This document shows positions 1 through 12,300 of a stretch of DNA of 60,000 bases, in pieces. Position 1 is the first letter of the stretch. Every line of letters begins with the position of its first letter. Under the pieces are notes generated by a model. That model did no database searches. It worked only from the letters and a program-made list of their open reading frames with translations, and was not told the origin of the DNA. The DNA comes from Nematostella vectensis (taxonomy: Eukaryota; Cnidaria; Anthozoa; Actiniaria; Edwardsiidae): NCBI RefSeq assembly GCF_932526225.1, contig NC_064036.1, forward strand, positions 2,420,001 to 2,480,000. The letters are read 5' to 3'. The translations under genes and the position numbers were made by a program.

Positions 1-586
1 GCACTTGCCCGCTTTGGGGTTAGATTTACACGGTGTTGTTGATGCAAGGAAAAATGACATCTGACACGTGCGAAAGAAAGCATCTCGTCCTGATAAACCA
101 AAACAAACCAAGAAACAGACAAACGCGCGAAACACGGCAATGATAACAACTCCAGGTTCGTCTTAAAAGAGGCACTTCCCTCAAGATAAATAGATTTAAC
201 TATATAGGGTAATTAGTATAAATCGTGAGTCAGGACTAAAGAGTTTATTGTATTCTCTTTATGATAAAACATGTTGCGGATAAGCTTATATGGACGTTTC
301 TAGCGCAGAATTCCTAATAGAGAAAAAAAATACAAGGAGGCGAAGCGACAGAGAGGCCGAAAATGTATGTAAAGCTAAACGATGGCGGTCGTTTATTTAG
401 GGATTCATAACCGGAAATCTATAAAACCCTTAAAAGAGTAGAGATGCCGCGAAGGGTGAAAACATACCGACTCTGTAGTCTGGGGTCGGTTACATTTTAT
501 CTCAAAACCACGAGAGTTCGACTTCAGTAGCCACAAATAGCTATAACTAACACCTTCGAGTATCAATAAGAAAACCATTCACTCAC

Positions 587-1360
587 CGTGTTAGCAAGTT
601 CAAGGAAGTTAGAGCTTCGTGAAGATCCTTTAGAATTAGCGGCTTGATTTACTAACTGCTCGATGTTTTCTAAATCATGTGTACCACTGTCCATCTCCCA
701 ATTCTCTTTGCCTTTGTCGCTTGATTTCTTGCCGTTTTCGACCTCCTTGGGGCTTCCTTTGCCTTTGCGATTTGAAACATCTTCTGGTGAACTTGTTGAG
801 CGTCTCCTACGAGATGATAGAAAGTCTATAGGCATATTTTCTAAGGAGTTTTGATTCCAACCCGTCTCGAAATTGTTACTAGCAAAATTCTCGAACACTA
901 TTTTTCTTCCCAACAACGCTCGGACGTCGTTGTAGTCGCTACATGGCTTAGGCGGATAAACCGGCGTCTTCAGATGGATTCACCCCTAGTTCAGATCCCA
1001 AATGAACTACCAATAAGGGCTATAAACCCGGCGTCTATCGAGACTGTAAATGTCGAGCCGAAACGGGAACGATGGTATCGGAAAGATTGAATTTCACACC
1101 GAGTTCATAACGCAAGTCAATCATTATGACTCACAAACCAGAGGTTAAACTGAGGTCCGAAATAACCAGTGGAATGCGACGATATAGCCCCTACCTAACA
1201 CCCATTAAGAGCTAGCTTACCTGTCTAGGAATTCATTGTCGTCATCTTCACAGGATGTCAAAATTTTACGTATATTTTCCTCGAGACTTTCGGTTGAAGT
1301 TTGCCTTGAGCTCATAGATGACAGAGCTACTCCATTGTCGAGCCGTTCACATTCACTCAT
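587..1360 (-). CDS. 5' end of an unrecognised Ser-rich, charged protein (partial gene, two exons)
   Basis: I do not recognise this protein. Exon 1 runs 1360-1221: it starts with ATG (MSECERLDNGVALSS), encodes 46 codons plus two bases, and ends at a good donor (GACAG|GTAAGC). Exon 2 ends at 587 (ACACG|GTGAGT, phase 0). Phase matching puts its start at 905 or 878; the second has the better pyrimidine-rich acceptor. The product is polar, with Ser/Arg-rich and Lys-rich stretches (SSRRRRSTSS, KGKGSPKEVENGKKSSDKGK) and no visible membrane segment. It looks like an intrinsically disordered N-terminus, and the basic blocks could act as nuclear localisation or phosphorylation sites (inference). The gene continues to the left; I could not place a third exon in 1-560. 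Exon 1 is too short to stand out as an open frame, so simple gene callers may miss it. Confidence 0.55.
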
Positions 1361-3352
1361 CGTCACAAACAAAAAAAAAATTCAGTACCAACCAGCATCA
1401 CCACAGGAATTTAACCATTTTACGAGCTTCTCTGGTATTGGGTGCATGAATTAGGGATTGGTAAATACAGAGAGATTGATTTAGGCTCGAATAAAGAAAG
1501 AGTTTTGAATGAGCTTTCACTGAGCCGCAAATGAGATGCGACGGAATTACAAAGAGTTTTGATTGGCTGAGTTATTATTATAGGTAGGGAGGGGTGGGCT
1601 ATGATAATTTGTTCGGTTTCACTGGTCTTTCATTTCCAAAGCAAGTTATAAGAAAAATAGTTTTGATTCGCATCCATGAGTACCAGCATCAAATATTTCG
1701 GACCATTCACATAATGAATAATTCATCCGAAAAATACTTTGTTTAGACGTGACGTTTTTAACAGCTTTTCGTTATTTTTAAACGACAATTAGAGCAAGTA
1801 TATCAGCTGTTTCGTAGTGCGAGTATTAACTTTTTCAAACAAGAGCAACCCACTTTTTTATTAAAAATACATAATACCGTTTCTATGTTTCAAGAAAAAA
1901 ATATCAAACTTTGGCTTTTGTACCATCCCTCCTCCCTCACGGGGATTCGTGCCAACTGCAGTTCCGGTGATGATGGACATAGCGTGCCGATCCAATAAAA
2001 TCAAACTAAGTAAATAAAACCAAATAATCCAAACAACAAACGATCGGATTGTTTTCGTTGGTGTTCGGAATAAAAGAACAATCAAACCTTAAATTGCCCG
2101 AAAAACTGAAAATGGTAAAACATACGAATGTTTATACATGGAATCTTTGTCAAAAAACTGAAGCAGCTAGTAAATAAAAACATAAATAAAAATCATTCAC
2201 AAAACTAATTCTGCCAAAAAGAATAAAGCGTAGAACGCCGCTTGGATACCGATATTTACATTTTTTTTCACTAATTTCACCATCAGACCATGAACAACTT
2301 CAACCTAAAATTATCAGTATTTTTGGAAGTAACTATAACAATTAAAACAGTTTTAACACACACGCGCAATTATGGGAAATCAGGAACGTCGAGAATGCAT
2401 GTTTACAATTCATGTTCACTCAGACGGAGAGACGGATTGTTTAGCACACACACGCAATATGCAGAATATGGCAGCTATTATGTTGCGTTAGGGCAATAAG
2501 TATTCTAGTTGCTACTGTTGTTATAAGGAGCTCAAAGCCAAAGAAAACATCGCCTGAGATTAGTCACTAAAATCAGGTTAATTCCATGAAATGGCTTTTG
2601 ATTGGTCAATAATGATATTCGTCATCTGCAGGAGAATTGTTATCAGCAAATAAATACGGTGTCCAAGTTTGGGTGATTGTTAATCAACCGCTGCCAAAAA
2701 ACCATATCTAACAAAAAAAATAACCCCCTACCAGCTTTGTCACTGAGCCAAACCCCCCCTTTAGCGAAAAGCTAGATCCGCCCCTGTTTACTCCCTTTCG
2801 TCTATGAAAACTTAGATATGAAGCGAAATTGAAATCTTTATTTCACATCTTTCACGCAAAAAGACAATTCTATAAGAGACAGGAAGTCTAAATGATAAAA
2901 GATAACGTAGCAAGAAGTGAAACCCACGCAATTATTGAACAACTGACTACATAGGAGCGTTAAGAGTCCATGCCTGCTATAATATCTAGCTCTAAACATT
3001 TCCTCCCCTACGGCGTTGTCGCGGCTATAACATTGTCTATGTCAGATCAGGATGGCTGCACGAGCGCATTTCACGCTTCAATGATGGTTTCGAGGGCAAA
3101 TCAGTCTATTCAAATAAAGGGTCTACTTCTTTTCGTATTTCGAAAGGCCTTAGCTTTTGCAGTATACACTTTCCTATATTTGTGCCAAATATTTACGGCT
3201 GTTATAACATAATTTTTTTTTCTATCTAAAAAAGAGCTTTGAAAGTGAAAGCGCGCAGGTATCTAGTTCATGATATATGTATCTCCAGTCCTCCAATCTC
3301 CCTGATCAGATAAGTAAGATATCCTGTTATCCTGCTTTTCCAGGGGCTTGTG
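1361..3352. other. Intergenic spacer between the divergent-side gene start (1360) and the aminopeptidase stop (3353)
   Basis: I find no supported gene here. The 5' side must hold the promoter of the Ser-rich gene that starts at 1360 and reads left, but I see no clear core element. Around 2640-2786 the sequence ends in CTAGATCCGCCCCTG, a terminus typical of dispersed inverted-repeat elements; I could not identify its partner end. The 3' untranslated region of the aminopeptidase must extend leftward from 3353 into this spacer. Confidence 0.4.
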
Positions 3353-6300
3353 CTACACGTTGTTACGGAGCCACGTTTCTACGGTCTCCTCGTTGGCCTG
3401 TAACCATGCGATATTGGTTAATGTGCGCTCCTCAGACTGTTTGCGTGCGTTCTCGCTGGTCCCGGCATCAGTCGACTTGTAAAACACCCTCATCTAATGG
3501 AAAATATAACGAAAATAAGGGATTGCGACGACAGCATAAAGTAATGATGACGATGGTAGAGGAAATAAGAGTATTGTCATAGTATGATGGGTAATTATGC
3601 TTATACTTATGTATTATACAAGGAATAACGATGAGAACTACATCTCACCATGCCTATAACGATCATGATTATAAGTACCATCATCACCTGTAGATGTTTG
3701 TGGTGTTTGAAGGTCATGATTGTGATCATCATTATAATAATAGTGATATTGATTATGATGATGATGAAATGATGTCTAATGATTTCTCTGATGATCATAA
3801 TCGCAATTATTATTTATTCTTATGATAACGCTGGTGGGGATTTAGAAAAGGGACCTTAAGCAAGGACGACGGCGACGGCTAGGACAACGAGATCGAAAAA
3901 GACGTGTTCGCGCTTGGCGATCAATTATAATTTAATTGCAAAACGTTAGAGTCAGAGACAGATAAAAATAAACTGAGGACATTATTTCTACAGCAGCGAA
4001 CGTAGTTAGTGGAGTTTACAGAGCAAACGTTCGCGTCTTCAATTGACCGTGAAAATTGGAGATTTACGTCGTGGTTTTACGAAAAACGGCTTAAATGTAT
4101 CAAACAGAACGCGTTTCTACGTGCTGCTATTGAATTCTGAATAAAATCCCATTGTTTTCTGCCGTCAGCGTCCGCGTTGACGACGTCGTTGCTTAAGGTT
4201 CCTATTGTGGCGCTAAGGGACGTTGTGTCATAGATTTATTTAACTTAAGACGATGACGATTTTGATGTCGGTGATATCAAGTGAAAATAAGTGAGATAAC
4301 AAAAATGCATGGTCGTGGTATTACTATGAATTATCTAATTCTTGGGAAAATGACGCATATGTTGTAATTTATCATGATGAAAATGGTGGCGACATGATGA
4401 TAATGTCGAGAAGATGATGATGATTGAAACATTGGCGCACGGATTGTGATATTGATATCGGTAAAATAGCGATGGCGACGATTGTATTCATGGTGATGGT
4501 GGTGGTGATGGCGGTGGCGATGGCGATGGCGATGGCGATGGCGATGGCGTTGGTGATGGTGATGGTGGTGGTGATGGTGATGGCGGTGGTGATGGTGGTG
4601 GTGATAGCGGTAAGGGGGGGTGGCGGTGGTGATAGTGATAGCGGTGGTGATGGTGGTGGTGGTGATGGTAATGGTGGTGATAATAGTGATGGTGGTGGTG
4701 ATGGTGATAGTGATAGCGGTGGGGGTGGCGGTAGTGGTGGTGATGGCGATGGCGATGGCGATGGTGGTGGTGATGGTGATGGTCACTTAGTAGCTACCTC
4801 ACCTGCTTGAGGTCGAAGTCCGTGTTCATGCCGCTTGTCACTCCATTCACCAAGCTTGTCATCCTAAAAGTGCTTGTGCCAAACCTGGAATCAACGATGA
4901 CCCCCGTTGTTATTATATTATCATAGAAACGATTCAATCCGTTTTTCCCTTTTCGCAATCATTTCTTTATGACGTGGCAATCGTTTATTTGTGCAACTAT
5001 AAGCTAACCCAGAGCAAGCTGACTGTAAAACACCTATTAAAATCGTATGGTTTAAAATGTACGAACCGCGAACATACGCCACAAACGAAAATACAACTAG
5101 GTACTTCAGGCCAATTACAGTACTCTACCAAAGAAAATAACAAATAATATAACAGTCATGTTCTGTAACCAGATTATAAATATATTCCCCCAAGAACTGA
5201 GCTTTCACTGTAGAAGTCTTAAGACGAAAATTTTGCAGAGTCGACTACCAGATTTTGTTGGGCAGAATGTAGATAGAATGTTGAAGCTAGGAGAATACAT
5301 TTGAGAAATTAGTAGCAGGATAGGTCAGGTTCAATGAGAAAGTTTGCAGAAAAGAGCTGGTAGTTTTGGAGCGGATAGGGTGTCCTTGTGACTGGCACTC
5401 ACTCTTTTAGGAGCTTTTCCCAGATCACGAGCACTCACTCTTTTAGCAGCTTTTCCCAATTCGCGCGCACTCACTTTTTTATCAGCTTTTCCCAGTTCGC
5501 GCGCACTCACTCTTTTAGCAGCTTTTCCCAGTTCGCGCGCACTCACTCTTTTATCATCTTTCCCCTGATCGCGCGCACTCACTCTTTTAGGAGCTTTTCC
5601 CAGTTCGCGCGCACTCACTCTTTTAGCAGCTTTTCCGAGATCACGCGCACTCACTCTTTTAGCAGCTTTTCCCAATTCGCGCGCACTCGCTCTTTTATCA
5701 TCTTTTCCCTGATCGCGCGCACTCACTCTTTTATCATCTTTTCCCAGGTTGCGCGCACTCGCTCTTTTATCTTCTTTTCCCTGATCGCGCGCACTCACTC
5801 TTTTAGGAGCTTTTCCCATTTCGCGCGCACTCACTCTTTTAGCAGCTTTTCCCAGATCACGCGCACTCACTCTTTTATCATCTTTCCCCTGATCGCGCGC
5901 ACTCACTCTTTTAGGAGCTTTTCCCAGTTCGCGCGCACTCACTCTTTTAGCAGCTTTTCCCAATTCGCGCGCACTCACTTTTTTATCAGTTTTTTCCAGT
6001 TCGCGCGCACTCACTCTTTTAGCAGCTTTTCCCAGTTCACGCGCACTCACTCTTTTATCATCTTTTCCCAGGTTGCGCGCACTCACTCTTTTAGCAGCTT
6101 TTCCCAGTTTGCGCACACTCACTCTTTTAGCAGCTTTTCCCAGTTCACGCGCACTCACTCTTTTATCATCTTTTCCTAAGTTGCGCACACTCACTCTTTT
6201 AGCAGCTTTTCCCGGTTCACGCGCACTCACTCTTTTAGCAGCTTTTCCCAATTCGCGCGCACTCACTTTTTTATCAGTTTTTTCCAGTTCGCGCGCACTC

Positions 6301-9300
6301 ACTCTTTTAGAAGCTTTTCCCAGTTCACGCGCACTCACTCTTTTATCATCTTTTCCCAGGTTGCGCGCACTCACTCTTTTAGCAGCTTTTCCCAGTTTGC
6401 GCACACTCACTCTTTTAGCAGCTTTTCCCAGTTCACGCGCACTCACTCTTTTATCATCTTTTCCTAAGTTGCGCACACTCACTCTTTTAGCAGCTTTTCC
6501 CGGTTCACGCGCACTCACTCTTTTAGCAGGTTTTCCCAGTTCGCGCGCACAAAGTTCCACGCAAGATATTTCCCCACAGGGTTCCCAGCTACCGATAGTA
6601 TAACACTGATCGTGTCCTGCGTGCGAACGATGGACGAATTCAACGAGCTGGCCAATAACCTGGAACAGAACAGAACAGGACAACTAGTTTGGAGTTTGAA
6701 AAGAGCATTAAACAAAAAACAAGAGTACACAAAAAACAACATTTAAAATACAATAATTGATTAATCATGCAGGTGCCCAGGGTGGCTTGGGGGGGGGGGG
6801 GGGGGGGTGCAGTCATGAGTATTTTAAGGAAAAAGCATAGTATTTAAATATTTCTTGATATAAAAAATGGCCCACTTTTTGGCCGTCAAGGCGGGGTGGG
6901 GGACACACCCCTGTGTACGCGCCTGTCGTACCCCGGATGTAAAGACTGTTTAGGGTGTGTTAAACGTGCATACTTGTTCAGAATCCAGGTTTGCTTGCTG
7001 TGTCCTAGGGCTTCTAGTAACGAGATCTTCTCGGATGCGTCCATGGAGGCCTGGTAACGGGCAAACATCCAGTCCCACTCGTCCGGCCCAGTTGCAGCAA
7101 TCCCATATCTGTAGACGATTGACCGTAGGTCAACGCTGATAGAAGCCCTGAAAGCACAATAAAACAAAATATGAAGCCTTTATCTCCTTATAAAATATCA
7201 GCGCTGGGTAATGAGTCTCTTCACTGGCATCCCCCTACCCCCACTACCCCATACAGACTAATCCTAGCCTCCTCCGCAGCCATCTCTATCACCCCACCAT
7301 CCCATACAGGCTAATCCTAGCCTTCTCCGCAGCCATCTCTATCACCCCACCACCCCATACAGACTAATCCTAGCCTCCTCCGCAGCCATCTCTATCACCC
7401 CACCATCCCATACAGGCTAATCCTAGCCTCCTCCGCAGCCATCTCTATTACCCCACCACCCCATACAGACTAATCCTAGCCTCCTTCACAAGAAAACAGA
7501 GAGCACGCGGAAGACCCCTGCGGAGGTGGCTGTGCTAATCCTATTGCGACGGTATGATCATTAACGGCGTTCTGTAAATGTGAAAATGTCATGTGATAGG
7601 CCGTACCATAACTTGTTATGTGATGTCATGTGATAGGCCATACCCATAACTTGTTATGTGATGTCATGTGATAGGCCTTACCCATAACTTGTTATGTAAT
7701 GTCATGTGATAGGCCTTACCCATAACTTGTTATGTGATGTCATGTGATAGACCTTACCCATAACTTGTTATGTGATGTCATGTGATAGGCCTTACCCATA
7801 ACTTGTTATGTGATGTCATGTGATAGGCCTTACCCATTACTTGTTATGTGATGTCATGTGATAGGCCTTACCCATAACTTGTTATGTAATGTCATGTGAT
7901 ATAGACCTTACCCATAACTTGTTATGTAATGTCATGTGATAGGCCATACCGCTCTCCTGTTTGCCACTCCTTGAAGATACGCGAGGCGTTCCCGACAGCC
8001 TCCGGTAACCCAACACTGCACGCGCTGCCGAGAATGGCTCCGCGGAGGTACCTGAAGCGGTTATATTTAGGACACGACTTGAAAAGCAGAAAAACCAAAA
8101 CTTTTTATGATAGGGGCTATTAGAAAGACGAGGGGAAGAAGCTCCTGGGTGGTTGATTCTAGAAGAGAAATGTAGCGCCCCATTTGCACTTAGAGCGAGG
8201 AGAAGGAACTGATTTCATTTCAAACCTCATCTGAATCGTGTAGTTCAACAACATAGTTTCGATTTCTCTCTTTGCATCAGTTTGACTATTCTACCTGTTA
8301 TCAATGATAATATCCTAATAGCAGATGGGAATAAAGTTACTATTACGGAGTCACTATATGGGGCGGCGCGGTGACCTGTCGATATGGCTGTCAGATGCCT
8401 TCATCTCCCATCCAAGTTCGTTTGCAAGACCTGCAAGTCTGCCGCGGATGAATTTCTGAGAAGACATAACCACACAGTGTTACATCTATAAAGTCCCCGT
8501 ATCTTTCATTTTAAGTTCCCGTATGTCTCTTTGGTAATGTCTCATCTTAGGGTACCGCATGTTTTTCGCTATTGATTATTATCCGTTAATAATATGGGGA
8601 CCTTTTATGGGTTTTTTATTTATTTTGAGATAGAAAACCGAACCGAGGCTCTGCACTGCTCGATGGTCTTATTTTCGAGCCATTTCGCATATGGGCACGC
8701 GCCTTTTATACCGTAGCTCCTTCTTTAAGGCCCGTAATCTAAGTCTCCGTGTCTAGCCATTGAGCCTTTGCCCTCTATGTTCCTATATCTCTGACCTGTA
8801 AGTTCCCGTATGAAGGCCTATTTGCAAGGACTGTTTTCAGGTAGCTCAACGCGTTCAAGGCAGTTTTCCACGGCACGTAGCTCCTCTCCTTGTCCAAGTA
8901 TGTGAGCATGCTCATTGCTATATCATACTTCAGGTATCCAGCCCTATAAGTGGAATCAGTCATGCGCAATTAACTACTTAGCTCTCACTTCCAAGACCTT
9001 CTGGGGACGCACACAATAGCTTATAGATCTTATAACACATGCACAAAAAACGACTAGCTACCGGGTTACCTACCTGGCGAGACTAAACGCATCATTGAGG
9101 AGACTGGATCTATCCTGTGATGTAAACACCTAAAAAAAAAGCCAGATATCATAGCGAAGACGCGATATCATAGACCCGCATTGCGTCTGAGACGTTCATA
9201 GTGCCACATACGTATCACACTTCACGTACCTCATGGTCTTGGTTGAGCTGCGCAACTAATGCACGCCAGTTATTGTCATCGTAGTGGACGCGGTAGTAAC

Positions 9301-9360
9301 CGATCTGTTGGTAGTTACCCTTGACCCAGCCGTTATCCAGCGGTGGGATCTGGATCTCCG
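3353..9360 (-). CDS. Aminopeptidase C-terminal (ERAP1_C-type helical) exons
   Basis: Nine exons (9360-9230 to 3493-3353) encode the C-terminal helical domain that caps the active site in M1 enzymes. Recognisable landmarks in order are [121 protein letters not shown] and [17 protein letters not shown]. Several exons are under 110 bases and lie between or inside minisatellites, so automated models may skip them, especially 4884-4803 and 3493-3353. No GPI signal or extra membrane helix follows the last exon, so membrane attachment, if any, would be N-terminal (type II), as in mammalian APN. Confidence 0.9.
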
Positions 9361-12300
9361 CTAAAAATATAACATCCAGGATATTTAACACTGAGTCAAG
9401 CATTGAAAGTGTAGCGTAAAGGCGACCTAAGAATTGTTTGACTGCATGGAAAATATGGCGTTACATGAAGTGGCCAGTGTAGCGTGACATGGCAATAAGA
9501 TTGTCATACATGAAAAAACTTGGCGTAACAGGGCATGGTAAGTGTGGTGTGACAGGACAAGGCAAGTGTCATGTGACAGGGAAGTTTAAGTGTGTGGCGT
9601 GACAGGGTAAGTTAAGTGTGGTGTGACAGGGAAGGTAAGTGTGGCGTGACAGGGTATGGTAAGTGTGGTGTGACAGGGTAAGGTAAGTGTGGTGTGAAAG
9701 GGCAAGGTAGTATGGCGTGACAAGGCAAGGTAAGTATGGTGTGACAGGGTATGGTAAGTGTGGTGTGACAGGTTAAGGTAAGTGTAGTGTGACAGGGCAA
9801 GGTAAGTGTTGTGTGACAGGACAAGACAAGTGTGGTGTGACAGGGCAAGGTAAGTGTAGTGTGACAGGGCAAGGTAAGTGTTGTGTGACAGGGCAAGGTA
9901 AGTGTTGTGTGACAGGACAAGAAGGCAAGTGTCATGTGACAGGGAAAGGTAAGAGTGGCGTGACAGGGCAAGGTAAGTGTGGCGTGACAGGGAAAGAATA
10001 GTGAATGTACATTCGCAATCTGGGGGAGGGGTGGGTTTTTTAATTCCTCGGACTATCAACTAATTCCTTTATCGAATTGTTCCAAGAATTCACCAGAAAA
10101 TTGTAATTTGCATTTAAATCGATAGTTATAAGTTGCTTTACAGTTTTTTCCCGTTAATAATGCGTTTTTCTAAGGAAAAAAAATAAGATGGCGGATAATC
10201 ATTTATATATTTTAAATTAAATTTAAAGTCTATTGGTTAGACTTTTCGATATCTTACGATACATTTCAATAATGAAAGGCTTGTTTACATAGTTTTGCTT
10301 CCTTTTCAAGTAAAGAAAGAACGCGAAAGAACAAAGTCGCGACACGGATAAGTGAACTGATAGAAACAAACAGGAAATTGTTGAGCGCCTGCCACATGAT
10401 TTGATTCGAAAATGGCAGACAGAGAACTATTAAATAGTTAGGCGTGGGAAGACTTCTCAGTTGAGGGATGTCGCGGCATTTGGCAAACGGCGAGCTTTAA
10501 TGATACACGATCCGGTGTTTGTCTGTCAACCGCTGCCCCGTCGTGATACTAAAGGCACTTAAACATCCCCACGACAAGGACAAAGCAATATAACACCTGT
10601 CAAGGTTTCTACGGTTGCTGACACAGGGGTAGAAGGGAAGGCTTAAGAGGCCCAAGTTACTGATGTTTGCAAGATTTATTAGTCAAGGAAACACAAGCTC
10701 CAGAACTGCCCTGTGATAAGACAATGTGAACTAGCTAATGTAAGGAAACAGTATGCGATAACCTATGGATACTGTTTTAACTGTGGTTTTGAGAAACCAC
10801 GACATGGTTCGAGTTCCTGTCTTGAACCACCGCCATGTTCAAAAGGCTCAGGGCGTCACTTAACTCTATAGCATATGGTAACAATAATCTATAGTAACAA
10901 TAATCAAGGCGACCGAAAGAAGGGTGTTTCGAAAGACAAGGAGAAACAAGTCGCCAATCGTAATTCCAGTGAGACAAGGGATCAAAGTGTCGGGCCAGAA
11001 CCATCCAAGGTTACACCCAAGGTTACACCCAAGGTTACAGCTGTATCGTCGGCGGGCCTATGCACTGTGCGTTCAAATGTCTTGCTGAATGTTGTTCCAG
11101 TAAGGATTACCGCTGACAATGTTGTTGTTTTTGTCCGTCGCTACGACGAGGACCATCGTGTTCAAATTTTACATTTTCACCGTCATCCTGAGCGGGACTA
11201 AGGACGCTTGTGGGTGCGCAGATGGCTAATAAGGCCAATCTGTGCACGGAAAAGCCTGGGGCACTGAGGGCATGGTATTGTTGCAGCTTTGGGCTCTTGA
11301 GACTTTCTGGCGGCTCTACGCTCCTCTGCGGCAGCTGTCAACAACAACAACAACAATATAACTTTATTTATACCACACACAGAAATTACAGTAAGAAAAT
11401 AAATAATAATTACAGATTTTGGGTATTGGCTGCCTAGAAGTAACTAAAAAGCTAATCTGGCTAGGCAGCACAAAATAGTTCAATTAAATGGAGCGTATAG
11501 CAAGGACGTACAAGGCACGAATACAAAATACATGAAAGCAGCAGCAAAATAAAATGCAATAAAACAAAAAAACTAGATAGAAGCTAATAATTTTCAAGGA
11601 TTGAGGTCTTTATTGCAGCCTTGAAGCTAGGCAAACGCATGGTTTTGGTAGGTTCTTTGATGTTATTCCAAATTGAGGCACCTTTAAAACGAATATTAAA
11701 CTTTCCATAATTAGTTCGAGGTAAAGGGAGGCAGTACGATGATTTAGAAGCCAGTCTTGTATTATATTTGTGCCTTGAAGCAACCGTAGTAAAAAAAGAA
11801 TCAAAAGGAGTTGGAAGTAGATTCAAATGAAATTTGTACATAAATATTGTGTTTAAGTAATAGATTAGATCAGGAGATTTCAAGATATTTAGTTTTCTAA
11901 AGATAGGAGAAGTATGTTCAATGTAAGATGAGAAAGTTATGATTCTAACAGCTTTCTTCTGTAAAATAAAAAGAGGCTTGATTGTTGATTCATATGTGTT
12001 GCCCCAAATAATAGCACCATAAGTAAGAAATGGATAAATTAGAGAATAATATAGCTGAGTGAGAATTGTTGGTGATACATAGTAACGCAGCTTTGCTATT
12101 ATTCCGACCCCTCTGGAGATTTTCTTACTTAACTGGTTAATGTGCTCCTTCCAGTTAAGAAAGGAGTCAATAACTACACCAAGATATTTGATATTATTTT
12201 TTTGTTTAATGGTATTATTATTGATTGATAAAGAAATAGAACTAGCCAGCCTCTTTTGTGCTGGTCGAAAAATGACAAAATTAGTTTTACTGATGTTCAA

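Noticed and set aside
4331-4810. Met/Val/Gly-rich and His/Thr-rich frames
   Set aside because: Triplet microsatellite read in different frames.
5331-6683. 450-codon minus-strand frame with a [12 protein letters not shown] 12-residue repeat
   Set aside because: It is a 36-bp minisatellite (a multiple of three) derived from an aminopeptidase exon end and donor. The real exon is read in a different frame, so the repeat protein is an artefact. Plus-strand frames over the same array are artefacts for the same reason.
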